Source: Winogradskyella echinorum (GTDB lineage Bacteria; Bacteroidota; Bacteroidia; Flavobacteriales; Flavobacteriaceae). Taken from it: a stretch of 64,000 nucleotides of DNA. The stretch spans positions 806,001 to 870,000 of the forward strand of contig NZ_JACOQD010000001.1 of the NCBI RefSeq assembly GCF_014297365.1, written 5' to 3'. The translations under genes and the position numbers were made by a program. Of the stretch, positions 46,778 to 56,750 are shown piece by piece (position 1 is the stretch's first letter; every line of letters starts with the position of its first letter). The notes beneath the pieces are model-generated. The model was not told the origin of the DNA and made no database searches. It was given only the letters and a program-made list of their open reading frames with translations.

Positions 46778-48094
46778 ATGCAGTTAAAACGATTAATTAC
46801 ATTTGCCATTATTATGACAAGTATCTATGCTTGCAAAGATGATAGTTCGGCAGTGAAAGAATACGAAAATGAAATTGCCGAAATTGTTGAAGAAGAAAAG
46901 ATTTTAGAGTTTGGATTCGATTTAAACAATTACGTTGTAAAAAGAGATACTATAAAAAGTGGTGATAGCTTTGGTGAAATTTTAGAACGTAATAATGTGG
47001 GGTATCCTACAATTTTTAATATTGCTGAAAAAGCAAAAGACACCTTCGATATAAGAAAGCTTCATCCAGGCAAACCATACACTTTATTATTTTCAAAAGA
47101 ATCTGTAAATGATAGTCTTCCACATCCAGAGACATTTATTTATCAACCAGACCAAGAAAAATATGTTGTCATCAAATTCAAGGATTCTATTCATGCTTAC
47201 ACAAGTAAAAAACCAATTACTTATGTAGAAAAAACAGCAACAGGAATCATAGAGAGTAGTATTTCTAAGACACTAGAAGAAAAAGGACTTAGTCAAAGAT
47301 TAGCCTATAAAATGGCAGATGATATTTATGCATGGACAATAGATTTTAGAAGACTTCAAAAAGGAGACCGCTTTAAAGTAATCTACACAGACAAATATAT
47401 AGATGACAGTATTTATGCAGGAGTACATAATGTAAAAGCTGCTTATTTTGAACACAATGGTGATTCATTATATGCTTTTGAGTTTGAAACCGATTCTGTT
47501 AAAGGCATCATTGATTACTTTAATGAAGATGCTAAAAACCTAAGACGTGCGTTTTTAAAAGCTCCTGTTCAATTTAGTAGAATTTCATCTCGTTATAATC
47601 TAAAGCGCAGAATTGCGGTATATGGTTACAAAGTTAGACCTCACAAAGGAACAGATTTTGCGGCACCAATAGGAACACCAATTATGGCTACAGCAAATGG
47701 TACTGTAATAGAATCTACTAGACGTGGTGGAAATGGAAAATATGTAAAAATTAGGCATAATGACACTTATACAACACAATATCTCCACATGAGTAAACGA
47801 TTAGTTAAAAAAGGAGATTTTGTAAAACAAGGAGACATAATTGGTAAAGTTGGTATGACTGGTAATACAGGTGGTCCACATGTTTGTTACCGTTTCTGGA
47901 AAAATGGTAAACAGGTAGATCCCTTTAAGCAAAAATTACCAGAAGCTAAACCAATATCAGATAGTCTTAAAGTGAAGTATCTAGAATATATAGCTCCAAT
48001 AAAGCAGCGATTAGATAACATCTTCTTCTTAGAAGCAGAACCAATCAATCCAGAAAATACAATAACAGAAAGTCCAATTACAGACATACAATAA
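46778..48094 (+). CDS. M23 family peptidase lipoprotein, altered HxH
   Basis: The 438-residue protein has a lipoprotein signal (IIMTSIYAC, Cys19), an N-terminal LysM/OapA-like region (about 45-110, KSGDSFGEILERN) and a C-terminal M23 peptidase domain (about 275-400). Metal ligands His289 and Asp293 are kept in HKGTDF and His337 in YLHMSK, but the usual HxH near the end reads His368-Val-Cys370. It may cut peptidoglycan cross-links; Cys370 could serve as ligand. The stop codon overlaps the pgi start by one base (TAATG), so translation may be coupled. Confidence 0.9.
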   Translation: MQLKRLITFAIIMTSIYACKDDSSAVKEYENEIAEIVEEEKILEFGFDLNNYVVKRDTIKSGDSFGEILERNNVGYPTIFNIAEKAKDTFDIRKLHPGKPYTLLFSKESVNDSLPHPETFIYQPDQEKYVVIKFKDSIHAYTSKKPITYVEKTATGIIESSISKTLEEKGLSQRLAYKMADDIYAWTIDFRRLQKGDRFKVIYTDKYIDDSIYAGVHNVKAAYFEHNGDSLYAFEFETDSVKGIIDYFNEDAKNLRRAFLKAPVQFSRISSRYNLKRRIAVYGYKVRPHKGTDFAAPIGTPIMATANGTVIESTRRGGNGKYVKIRHNDTYTTQYLHMSKRLVKKGDFVKQGDIIGKVGMTGNTGGPHVCYRFWKNGKQVDPFKQKLPEAKPISDSLKVKYLEYIAPIKQRLDNIFFLEAEPINPENTITESPITDIQ

Positions 48095-49740
48095 TGGCAT
48101 TAAAAGCAACCAACCCAACTACCACAGCATCTTGGAAAAAATTACAATCTCATTTTGATACTATAAAATCAAAACATCTTAAAGACTTATTTACTGCTGA
48201 TGCAAATAGAGCTAAGGATTTAACTGTTGAATGGGATGACTTTTATGTCGATTTTTCAAAAAACAGAATCACAAAAGAAACTTTAGATTTATTGTATGAT
48301 TTAGCAAATGAACTAGATTTAAAAGATGCTATTTCTAAATATTTTGAAGGAGATATTATAAATGCCACAGAAGGTAGAGCTGTTTTGCATACGGCATTAA
48401 GAGCTCCAAAGGATGCTAAAGTTTTTGTTGATGGCGAAAATGTGATTCCTGAAGTACATGAAGTAAAGAAAAAAATAGAAAACTTTACAAACTCAATAGT
48501 AAGTGGAGATCATAAAGGTTTTTCGGGTAAAGCAATTACTGATGTTGTAAATATTGGTATTGGAGGTTCTGATCTTGGACCAGCTATGGTTGTAGATTCT
48601 CTTCAATATTATAAAAACCACTTAAACACTCACTTTGTAAGTAATGTAGATGGAGACCATTATAATGAAGTTATTAAGAATCTCAACCCAGAAACAACAC
48701 TTTTTGTTATTGTTTCTAAAACCTTTACAACACAAGAAACCCTTTCTAATGCCAATTCAATACGAGCTTGGTTTTTAGAATCTCAACCACAAGAAGCCGT
48801 TTCTAAACACTTTGTCGCCGTATCTACAAACATTGAAAGCGTAAAAAACTTCGGCATAGATGAAGACAATATTTTCCCAATGAAAGATTGGGTTGGAGGT
48901 CGTTTTTCACTTTGGAGTGCAGTAGGTTTATCTATAAGCTTAGCTTTAGGTTATAACCATTTTGAAAGCCTATTAGAGGGAGCTCATAAAATGGATGAGC
49001 ATTTTAGAACTTCAAGTTTTGAAAATAACATTCCTGTGACTTCTGCCCTATTAACTATTTGGTATAATAACTTTTTTAAATCTGAAAGCGAAGCAATTAT
49101 CCCATATACACAATACTTAAATCAATTTGCAACCTACCTACAACAAGGTATCATGGAAAGTAATGGTAAAAGTGTTGATAGAGCTGGAAAAAGAGTTAAT
49201 TATGAAACCGGAACAATAATTTGGGGAGAACCAGGTACCAACTCACAACATGCCTTTTTTCAATTAATACATCAAGGAACAAAGCTAATTCCAACAGACT
49301 TCATTGGCTATATAAAATCATTACATGGCAATAAAGAGCATCATAATAAATTAATGTCTAATTATTTCGCTCAAACAGAAGCCTTAATGAATGGCAAAAC
49401 TGAGACTGAAGTACTATCTGAATTTAATGGCCAAAACCTTTCAGAAGACGACATTAAAACCCTTACACCTTTCAAAATATTTGAAGGAAACAAACCTACA
49501 ACATCATTGTTAATCCAAAAGCTAACTCCAGAAAGTTTAGGAAAATTAATAGCAATGTACGAGCATAAAATCTTTGTACAAGGTGTCATTTGGAACATCT
49601 ACAGCTACGATCAATTTGGTGTTGAGCTAGGTAAACAATTAGCTAAATCTATACTAAAAGAACTTTCAGAAGATGCATCTTCTTCTAATCACGATGCATC
49701 TACGCAAAGCTTGTTAACTTTTTTTAAGAAAAATTGTTAA
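48094..49740 (+). CDS. pgi: Glucose-6-phosphate isomerase
   Basis: The 548-residue enzyme interconverts glucose-6-phosphate and fructose-6-phosphate. The two SIS-like halves are present, with GIGGSDLGPAMVVDS near residue 155, the signature DWVGGRFSLWSAVGLS near 268, EPGTNSQHAFFQLIHQGT near 385 (catalytic Glu and His region) and the C-terminal signature with Lys near 510. The start overlaps the M23 stop by one base. It supplies fructose-6-phosphate to the glmS reaction; no terminator was found after it before the TonB receptor gene. Confidence 0.97.
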   Translation: MALKATNPTTTASWKKLQSHFDTIKSKHLKDLFTADANRAKDLTVEWDDFYVDFSKNRITKETLDLLYDLANELDLKDAISKYFEGDIINATEGRAVLHTALRAPKDAKVFVDGENVIPEVHEVKKKIENFTNSIVSGDHKGFSGKAITDVVNIGIGGSDLGPAMVVDSLQYYKNHLNTHFVSNVDGDHYNEVIKNLNPETTLFVIVSKTFTTQETLSNANSIRAWFLESQPQEAVSKHFVAVSTNIESVKNFGIDEDNIFPMKDWVGGRFSLWSAVGLSISLALGYNHFESLLEGAHKMDEHFRTSSFENNIPVTSALLTIWYNNFFKSESEAIIPYTQYLNQFATYLQQGIMESNGKSVDRAGKRVNYETGTIIWGEPGTNSQHAFFQLIHQGTKLIPTDFIGYIKSLHGNKEHHNKLMSNYFAQTEALMNGKTETEVLSEFNGQNLSEDDIKTLTPFKIFEGNKPTTSLLIQKLTPESLGKLIAMYEHKIFVQGVIWNIYSYDQFGVELGKQLAKSILKELSEDASSSNHDASTQSLLTFFKKNC

Positions 49741-49770
49741 TAACTGTTAAAAAGTTTTAATAAAATTCAT

Positions 49771-49782
49771 TATGCACGCATA
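49771..49782. promoter_or_regulatory. Palindrome TATGCACGCATA upstream of a TonB receptor gene
   Basis: One mismatch from the perfect palindrome TATGCATGCATA found at 14315-14326. It lies 120 bases before the receptor ATG, upstream of a TAATTTTG box. The shared motif before two receptor/lipoprotein operons suggests a common regulator. Confidence 0.4.
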
Positions 49783-49859
49783 GAATTTAGTAATTCTATA
49801 ATTAACTTCGCATCGCGAAATTGTTAACATTAACTTAATATAACAGATTAAGTATTATG

Positions 49860-49867
49860 TAATTTTG
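49860..49867 (+). promoter_or_regulatory. Putative -7 box of the TonB receptor operon
   Basis: TAATTTTG matches TAnnTTTG and would give a leader of about 31 bases before the ATG at 49903. No TTG element at the usual spacing was seen. Confidence 0.5.
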
Positions 49868-49902
49868 CGTCAATTAATTAAATCAATTAACTTAAATTTT
49901 AT

Positions 49903-52479
49903 ATGAAAAAATTTAATCAATTTTTATGCATTGCTGTTTTGACATTGTTCTCAACGGCTATCTATGCTCAGAGTACTGTAACAGGTAAGATTATAGATGG
50001 TGATTTAAATTCACCTCTTCCTGGTGCTAACATACTAGAAAAAGGAACTAGTAACGGTGCAAGTACAAATTTCGATGGAGATTTTACCCTCACAACAAAT
50101 TCAAGTTCTGGTGAAATTGTAATTTCTTATGTAGGTTATGTTTCTCAAACAATCGCTTTTAATGGAGACACTGATTTAGGTACTATTACTTTAATGTCTA
50201 GCGATGTGGGATTAGATGAAATTATGATCGTTGCTTCTGTAGCAGTTGATAGAAAAACGCCAGTAGCTGTTTCTACGGTAAAAGCGTCTGAAATTCAATT
50301 AAAGTTAGGTACTCAAGAATTTCCTGAAGTGCTAAAATCTACACCTGGTGTTTATGCTACTAAATCTGGTGGTGGTTATGGTGATGGACGTATTAACTTA
50401 CGTGGATTTACCTCAGAAAACGTAGCAGTTATGATTAACGGTGTTCCTGTAAACGATATGGAAAATGGTGCTGTTTACTGGAGTAACTGGGCTGGTTTAG
50501 GAGATGTTACAAGCTCTATGCAAGTACAAAGAGGACTTGGTGCTGCTAAGGTTGCTGTACCTTCTGTTGGTGGAACTATTAACATTATAACTAAAACTAC
50601 CGATGTTGAAGAAGGTGGTAATGTTATGGCAGCTATAGGAAACGATGGTTACAGAAAATATGGTGTAACTTATTCAACAGGTTTAATGGATAATGGTTTT
50701 GCAGCTACAGTATCTGCAGCTAAAACTGATGGTGATGGTTATGTAAGAGGAACATCATTTAATGCTGTTTCATATTTCCTTAACGTATCTAAAGAAATAA
50801 ATGATCAACACAAATTATCATTTACTGCTTTTGGCGCTAAACAACGTCATGGACAAAGACAAAACAGACATACTATTGAAACTTACAGAAATAGTGAAGA
50901 TGGAATTAAATATAACTCTGATTGGGGTTATAAAAATGGTCAAGTAACATCTATAGAAGATAACTTTTACCATAAACCACAAATTTCATTAAACCATTAC
51001 TGGGATTTAAGTGACAACACAAGTATTTCGACTGCAGCTTATGCTTCATTTGGTTCTGGTGGTGGAGGTGGAACTCTTGGTAGTGATGCTGAGACTCCAG
51101 GTTTTGAAGGAGATGCAAGATTTAAATTTACAAGTGCAGATTACCGTATTGGAGAGTTTGGTCCATTAGATTTTGATAGAATTGTTGAAGAAAATATTGC
51201 TCATGGAGCTAACGGTTCTAGTGCTGCATTAAGAGCGTCAAGAAATGACCATAACTGGTATGGTGTTTTATCGACTTTAAAAACAGATTTATCAGATGAC
51301 TTGGTTTTCTTGGGTGGTTTAGACTTTAGAAGCTACAAAGGAATTCACTTTAGAGAAGTAACTGATTTATTAGGTGGACAATTTATTATTAACGAAGACA
51401 ATGTTAACAACCCTTCTGGAGTTTCTAGAGTTGGTGATAAAGTGTCTTATTATAACGACGGACTAGTTGGCTGGTTAGGTGGTTTTGCTCAAGCAGAATA
51501 CGATGTTAACGAAAACTTTAATACGTTTGTTTCATTATCTGCGTCTAACACATCTTACAAAAGAGTTGATTATTTTCAATATACACCAGATGATCCATTA
51601 AGAGAAACTGATCGTTATAACTTCTTCGGATTTGGCGCTAAAGGTGGTGCTAACTATAGATTAACAGAAAACCATAACGTATTTGTTAATTTAGGTTATT
51701 TTGAAAAAGCACCAGATTTTGATGCTGTTTTCCCAAACTTTAATAATGAAGAAATTAATGCTGATGCTGAAAACCAAAAGATTTTAAGTTTTGAATTAGG
51801 TTACGGATTTAGAGGTGAGAAATTATCTGCTAACGTTAACTTATATAGAACGACTTGGAGAGATAGAACAGAAACTATAGGTTTTCAATTAAACGAAGAT
51901 GAAACAGGCTTTGCTAACATATTAGGTATTAATGCAATACACCAAGGTATAGAAATTGATTTTGTTTATAGAGCAACAGACAAATTAAACCTTACAGGTA
52001 TGGTATCTTTAGGAGACTGGAGATGGGAAGATGATGTAACAGATGTTCAAATATTAAATGAAGAACAAGAAGTTGTTGAAACATTAGATTTATACATTGA
52101 AGATTTACATGTAGGTGATGCTGCACAAACAACTTTAGCTGTTGGTGCGAGTTACAAATTTACGGATAAAACAAGATTTACAGTAGATTATAATTATTTC
52201 GATAATTTATATGCAGATTTTGATCCAAGTGATCGTAATGACCCTGATTTTAGAGAAGATGCTTGGAAAGTACCTGCTTATGGTGTTTTTGACGCAGCAT
52301 TTACTCATGGTTTTAAATTAGGAAACTTTGATGCATCGTTAACAGCACGATTAAACAATGTATTCGACACAACGTATATTGCAGATGCCTTAGATGGTTC
52401 TGGATCAAATGCTCAAAACGCATTAGTTTATTACGGTTTCGGAAGAACTTTTAGTTTCGGTACAACAATTAAATTTTAA
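49903..52479 (+). CDS. TonB-dependent outer-membrane receptor
   Basis: The 858-residue protein has a signal peptide (residues 1-22, ending IYAQ), a CarboxypepD_reg-like domain (about 24-105, TVTGKIIDGDLNSPLPGANI), a plug (about 110-225, TPGVYATKSGGGYGDGRINLRG and AAKVAVPSVGGTINI) and a beta-barrel ending GRTFSFGTTIKF. It should take up a ligand across the outer membrane in a TonB-dependent way. The next gene, 11 bases downstream, encodes a surface lipoprotein that is not SusD-like. Substrate is unknown. Confidence 0.93.
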   Translation: MKKFNQFLCIAVLTLFSTAIYAQSTVTGKIIDGDLNSPLPGANILEKGTSNGASTNFDGDFTLTTNSSSGEIVISYVGYVSQTIAFNGDTDLGTITLMSSDVGLDEIMIVASVAVDRKTPVAVSTVKASEIQLKLGTQEFPEVLKSTPGVYATKSGGGYGDGRINLRGFTSENVAVMINGVPVNDMENGAVYWSNWAGLGDVTSSMQVQRGLGAAKVAVPSVGGTINIITKTTDVEEGGNVMAAIGNDGYRKYGVTYSTGLMDNGFAATVSAAKTDGDGYVRGTSFNAVSYFLNVSKEINDQHKLSFTAFGAKQRHGQRQNRHTIETYRNSEDGIKYNSDWGYKNGQVTSIEDNFYHKPQISLNHYWDLSDNTSISTAAYASFGSGGGGGTLGSDAETPGFEGDARFKFTSADYRIGEFGPLDFDRIVEENIAHGANGSSAALRASRNDHNWYGVLSTLKTDLSDDLVFLGGLDFRSYKGIHFREVTDLLGGQFIINEDNVNNPSGVSRVGDKVSYYNDGLVGWLGGFAQAEYDVNENFNTFVSLSASNTSYKRVDYFQYTPDDPLRETDRYNFFGFGAKGGANYRLTENHNVFVNLGYFEKAPDFDAVFPNFNNEEINADAENQKILSFELGYGFRGEKLSANVNLYRTTWRDRTETIGFQLNEDETGFANILGINAIHQGIEIDFVYRATDKLNLTGMVSLGDWRWEDDVTDVQILNEEQEVVETLDLYIEDLHVGDAAQTTLAVGASYKFTDKTRFTVDYNYFDNLYADFDPSDRNDPDFREDAWKVPAYGVFDAAFTHGFKLGNFDASLTARLNNVFDTTYIADALDGSGSNAQNALVYYGFGRTFSFGTTIKF

Positions 52480-52490
52480 AAAAAAGTAAT

Positions 52491-54164
52491 ATGAAAAAAT
52501 TAATTTATTTATTAGCCTTTGTAGGCATAGCCTTTACTGGCTGTGATCCTGTAGAAGACATTCATAATGATGTTGACTCACAAGAAGATCCAGTTGTAGG
52601 TACTACGGACTATACTTTAACTGATGATGATTACGATGCGTTAAGCTTAGGTTTTGGTAGTTTTGATTCAGAACAACAAGCTAAAGATTCTATTCCACAA
52701 CTATTATCAGAAAAATACCCATTTTGGGGAAATGGTTCTTCAGTTAATGTAGGATACAATTTATATTTAGGAAACGCCGAAGGTGTTAGCGACTTAACAG
52801 GATCTGACATTTATTCATTTTCAAATTCAGATTACGCCTCAACAGGAAGTGATGCTTTTGGGTTTTATCCAGATGTTAATGCAACGGACGCTATTCCTGC
52901 TGTACTAGATGCTCAAGTATCTTCACCAACAGAAGGACAAATTGTTTTAGCTAAGTATAAGCAATATGTTGAAGATCCAGTGGTTGGTTTAGCTAATATT
53001 GTAGATTACAACTTTGCTGGAAGTTTAGAAGGTTGGAGTATTGTTCAAGAATCAGGTGCTGATGATGTTTGGACTTCACAATCTGGATATGTTCAAGGTA
53101 ACGGTTATTTTGGTGACCAATTTTCAAATGTAGAGTGGTTAGTTTCTCCTTCTATTGATTTAGATGGTGAAAGTAATTTAAAATTTCAAATCACTCAGCA
53201 AATACAATTTGCTGGAGATGCTTCATTAGTTAAAATTTTAGTATCTACAGATTACACCGATGATGTTTTAGCAGCAACTTGGAATGAAATTATACTTGCT
53301 AATTCCTCAACAGGAGATATGACAACATCTGAAGATTACGATTTTTCTGCATATGATGGTCAAATGATTAATATTGCTTTTAAATACACGTCAATAGGTG
53401 ACGATCCTGCAACTGTAGGTGTTGATGAAGGTGATGCTGCAAGATGGAGAATCGAAAGTATGGCTATTAAAACTTTAGGTGCTACTGGAGATACAAACTC
53501 TAAAGGTGAATATTTTATGTATTCTGGTGGATCATGGGAAGCAGTAGAAGGTGTTTATTACTTAAGCTCTGCAGATTTTGATTCAATGGGAGAAGGTTCT
53601 GGTCAACCAGGTCAGTATAACAACTTTAGTAGTTCGGTTTCACCAAACAACTACTTACCAACATTTTTAGAATTAACATTCCCTTATGGTCAAGAAGATG
53701 AAGAGTTATTAGTAATCTATGATTACTTCTCTAGTTCTTCAGGAGCACAAAGAAGAGGTAATCTATACACTTCGGTTAATGGTGCTTGGGATGCTTATGA
53801 ATCTACAATAGCTACTACATTGCAGTTTGGTAAGGAAGCTGGCGTTTGGGTACCAGACAATACTATAAGATATACTTTAGTAGGTTCTGACTACAGTTTG
53901 GTTGCAGCGACTTTATTAACTGAACCAGGTTTTGAAGCAGCAGCAGGAAACTTAGACAGCTTCGGTAATTTTAACAGAACTGGTGGTAGTACTAACTGGG
54001 ATGATGATATGATGTTAACTGCAATTGGAATCGTTTTAGACAATTTAGATCCAACCGCAGCAGAAGATCAAAAGTATATTGTTACTTACGATGTCTATAT
54101 TGGAAGTAGCGCTACTGAAGATTTAAGTGTTATAAAAACTGGTGGAGAATGGGTTGCTAACTAA
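52491..54164 (+). CDS. Lipoprotein with choice-of-anchor-type domain
   Basis: The 557-residue lipoprotein has a lipid-attachment signal (FVGIAFTGC, Cys18) and a polar, Ser/Asp-rich mature part. A central region of about residues 175-280 (LEGWSIVQESG, VEWLVSPSIDLDGESNLKFQI) resembles the jelly-roll choice-of-anchor J or DUF5017 type domain. It is an operon partner of the TonB receptor and ends at a strong terminator. It may bind the receptor ligand at the cell surface, but the ligand is unknown. It is not a recognisable SusD. Confidence 0.82.
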   Translation: MKKLIYLLAFVGIAFTGCDPVEDIHNDVDSQEDPVVGTTDYTLTDDDYDALSLGFGSFDSEQQAKDSIPQLLSEKYPFWGNGSSVNVGYNLYLGNAEGVSDLTGSDIYSFSNSDYASTGSDAFGFYPDVNATDAIPAVLDAQVSSPTEGQIVLAKYKQYVEDPVVGLANIVDYNFAGSLEGWSIVQESGADDVWTSQSGYVQGNGYFGDQFSNVEWLVSPSIDLDGESNLKFQITQQIQFAGDASLVKILVSTDYTDDVLAATWNEIILANSSTGDMTTSEDYDFSAYDGQMINIAFKYTSIGDDPATVGVDEGDAARWRIESMAIKTLGATGDTNSKGEYFMYSGGSWEAVEGVYYLSSADFDSMGEGSGQPGQYNNFSSSVSPNNYLPTFLELTFPYGQEDEELLVIYDYFSSSSGAQRRGNLYTSVNGAWDAYESTIATTLQFGKEAGVWVPDNTIRYTLVGSDYSLVAATLLTEPGFEAAAGNLDSFGNFNRTGGSTNWDDDMMLTAIGIVLDNLDPTAAEDQKYIVTYDVYIGSSATEDLSVIKTGGEWVAN

Positions 54165-54184
54165 GCAAACTATAACCACGTTAT

Positions 54185-54222
54185 AAAAAAAATGCTCATC
54201 AAAATTGATGAGCATTTTTTTT
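54185..54222. terminator. Bidirectional terminator between the receptor operon and gldD
   Basis: ATGCTCATCAA at 54192-54202 pairs with TTGATGAGCAT at 54205-54215, flanked by an A-run and a T-run. It serves the plus-strand lipoprotein gene and the minus-strand gldD. Confidence 0.9.
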
Positions 54223-54236
54223 CTTAATAATTATAT

Positions 54237-54806
54237 TTAATTCTTCCACTTAATGGTTTCCATAATACGTTTGATATCGTTTTTTAGATATTCTGATGCT
54301 GGATAAATAGAATCATAATTAGGTTTAGCATAAAAGTATAAAGAACCACTTACAAAGTGACTTATACTATCCGTTACATAGAATTGCGACTGTGATGCCG
54401 CATCACCTCCAATTTCATATAACATACCATATACGTTATCATTAGGGCGTAAAAATTCTTTTTGAGAAATTTCATCGGCTTTCATGGTGTGTTTTTGCGT
54501 TAAGTTTTGTGTATCTCGCAAAAGATTATCTAAATTATTAGCCTTAACATCTTTATAGGTAAGAAAAATAGTAGCCTTTAAAGAAGGATACTTAATATCA
54601 ATTCCTTTAGCTTCAGAAGTGGATTTTACAGAACTTATAGGAGCAGCTAATGTGTTTTTCTCAAAAGAAAAAGGTAACGGAATACTCGCTGCTTCGTATT
54701 TAGCATCCGGATAATCTAATCTTAAATAGCCTTTTGGCTTTGGCAATGGATCATCACCACATCCTAATAAAAAGAGGCTTAATATTGGTAAAACTATTTT
54801 TTTCAT
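54237..54806 (-). CDS. gldD: Gliding motility lipoprotein GldD
   Basis: The 189-residue lipoprotein (signal ILSLFLLGC, Cys16) matches GldD, a protein needed for gliding and chitin use in Flavobacterium johnsoniae and tied to type IX secretion. Visible is the early PKPKGYLRLDYPDAKY and the late PNDNVYGMLYEIGGDAASQSQFYVTDS. It follows gldE on the same strand with a gap of 82 bases, the arrangement known in gliding flavobacteria. It ends at a terminator shared with the receptor operon. Confidence 0.93.
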   Translation of the reverse strand: MKKIVLPILSLFLLGCGDDPLPKPKGYLRLDYPDAKYEAASIPLPFSFEKNTLAAPISSVKSTSEAKGIDIKYPSLKATIFLTYKDVKANNLDNLLRDTQNLTQKHTMKADEISQKEFLRPNDNVYGMLYEIGGDAASQSQFYVTDSISHFVSGSLYFYAKPNYDSIYPASEYLKNDIKRIMETIKWKN

Positions 54807-54888
54807 TTTATGCTGAATTTATCTCAGTGTTTATTCCCTGCAACAGAAGAAATACCATTATCATTAGATTTCTATCTATAGTAAGAGT

Positions 54889-56202
54889 TTACAAATCTAA
54901 TAATGTTAATTTAATTTGTTTAATGCGCTTACGTTCTAAGGCTTCTATTGTGAAAACGTAATTTTTAAAATTTATTTTACTGCCAATTCTTGGAAAACCC
55001 CCAGAAATTTCTAAAACAAAACCGGCCAATGTTTCGGCTTCACCTTTTCTGCTTTCAAAATCTTCTGCTTCTTCTTCTAAGCCTACTATTTTATAAACAT
55101 CTTTTAGAGGAGTTTTGCCATCGAAGCTATAATTATTGTCGTCAATTTTTGTAAATATTAAATCTTCATCATCATATTCGTCACTAATATCTCCTACAAT
55201 TTCTTCAATAATATCTTCTAAAGACACCAAACCAGATGTACCACCATACTCATCTACTACAACAGCCAAATGCACCTTTTTTGTTTGAAACTCTACCATT
55301 AAATCGTCTAACTTTTTATTTTCTGGTACAAAAAAGGGTTCGCGTAATATAGATGTCCAATTAAACTTTTTCTTATTAAGATGAGGTAATAAATCTTTTA
55401 CATAAAGTACACCTTTAATAGTGTCAATACTTTCTTCATATACAGGAATTCTAGAATACCCATTATCAATAATGTCTTTAATAATAGTTTCAAAAGGAGT
55501 ATCAATGTTTAATGCAAATAAATCCATACGAGGTCGCATTACTTGTTTAGTATCTGTATTCCCAAAGGATACAATACCTTGTAATAATTTCTGTTCCTCT
55601 TGCGTGGTATCTTGGTCATTGGTGAGTTCTAAAGCCTGAGACAATTGATCTACACTTAGATTTGACCGCTGTTTTCCAAACTTATTCTGAATTTGAATAG
55701 TTACATATCGCATTGGTAAACTTAGAGGGGAAAATAATACATCTAACACTTTTAATGGCCTTGCCATAAATGAAGAAAACTTAACACTATTTCTACTCGC
55801 ATAAATTTTTGGAATAATTTCTCCAAAAAGTAAAATAAGAAATGTCGCAGAAACAACTTCTAATAAAAATCTTAGTAAGGTATTTGTAACATCCTTAAAC
55901 AATGTTTCACCTATATAAGCAAACAATAAAACAATAGCGATATTGATAAAATTATTTGCCACTAATATGGTCGCTAATAACTTTTTTGGACGCTCTAAGA
56001 GTTTAGCAATGATTTGTATGGTTACCGATTTGTTATCTAACCCTTCATCAATATTAGATTTAGTTAGAGAAAACAACGCGACTTCGGCACCAGAAATTAA
56101 AGCAGAACATACAAGTAATATAATAAGCAATATAATACTTGCAATAAACGATGTATTAGTAACTATTAGATAAGAAAATAAAATCGTGGGTTCTGGATCC
56201 AA
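54889..56202 (-). CDS. gldE: Gliding motility-associated protein GldE (CorC/HlyC type)
   Basis: The 437-residue membrane protein has an N-terminal CNNM/DUF21 domain with three or four helices (about residues 10-190, ISGAEVALFSL), a CBS pair (about 210-335, VMRPRMDLFAL and HLAVVVDEYGGTSGLVSLEDI) and a C-terminal CorC_HlyC domain (about 350-430). GldE proteins share this layout and support GldD function. It is 21 bases downstream of ssb. The gene order mutY, ssb, gldE, gldD is a known flavobacterial cluster. Confidence 0.93.
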   Translation of the reverse strand: MDPEPTILFSYLIVTNTSFIASIILLIILLVCSALISGAEVALFSLTKSNIDEGLDNKSVTIQIIAKLLERPKKLLATILVANNFINIAIVLLFAYIGETLFKDVTNTLLRFLLEVVSATFLILLFGEIIPKIYASRNSVKFSSFMARPLKVLDVLFSPLSLPMRYVTIQIQNKFGKQRSNLSVDQLSQALELTNDQDTTQEEQKLLQGIVSFGNTDTKQVMRPRMDLFALNIDTPFETIIKDIIDNGYSRIPVYEESIDTIKGVLYVKDLLPHLNKKKFNWTSILREPFFVPENKKLDDLMVEFQTKKVHLAVVVDEYGGTSGLVSLEDIIEEIVGDISDEYDDEDLIFTKIDDNNYSFDGKTPLKDVYKIVGLEEEAEDFESRKGEAETLAGFVLEISGGFPRIGSKINFKNYVFTIEALERKRIKQIKLTLLDL

Positions 56203-56223
56203 GATGCAATTAGATTAAATTAT

Positions 56224-56670
56224 TTAGAATGGTAAATCATCATCACCATCTGGCACAGCAGTATTTGGTGCTGGTTGTTGTGATTCCGCTTTATTCTGAG
56301 GTGGAATAGCTTGTGGCGTATTAGGCTGTTCATTTTTATTAGTTAAAAATGTAAAATCTGTGCACTGTATTTCTGTAGAATAACGATCCATACCCTTGTC
56401 ATCGGTCCATTTTCTTGTTTTTATCCTTCCTTCAATATAAACTTTATCCCCTTTAGTAAGGTACTTTTCACAGATTTCGGCCGCTTTATTTCTCACCACA
56501 ATATTATGCCATTCGGTATTAGAGACACGTTCGTTGGTTTGTTTATTTGTATAAGTCTCATTAGTTGCCAATGGAAAACGACCAACACAATTTTTATCAT
56601 CAAAATAATGCATTTTCACTTCATCACCCAAATGCCCAATTAGCATTACTTTATTTAATGTTCCCGACAT
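56224..56670 (-). CDS. ssb: Single-stranded DNA-binding protein
   Basis: The 148-residue protein has the OB-fold SSB domain (about residues 1-110; MSGTLNKVMLIGHLGDEVK, VSNTEWHNIVVRNKAAEICEKYL) and the acidic C-terminal tip DDDLPF that recruits repair and replication partners. It covers single-stranded DNA in replication and repair. It lies between mutY and gldE on the same strand, 80 bases from mutY and 21 from gldE. Length is slightly shorter than E. coli SSB. Confidence 0.96.
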   Translation of the reverse strand: MSGTLNKVMLIGHLGDEVKMHYFDDKNCVGRFPLATNETYTNKQTNERVSNTEWHNIVVRNKAAEICEKYLTKGDKVYIEGRIKTRKWTDDKGMDRYSTEIQCTDFTFLTNKNEQPNTPQAIPPQNKAESQQPAPNTAVPDGDDDLPF

Positions 56671-56750
56671 AATTATTTAATTTTTGGTAAAGTTAGTCTT
56701 TTTGAAAGTACTCCATTAAAAGTAATAAAAAAATGTGATTTCTTTAGGAC

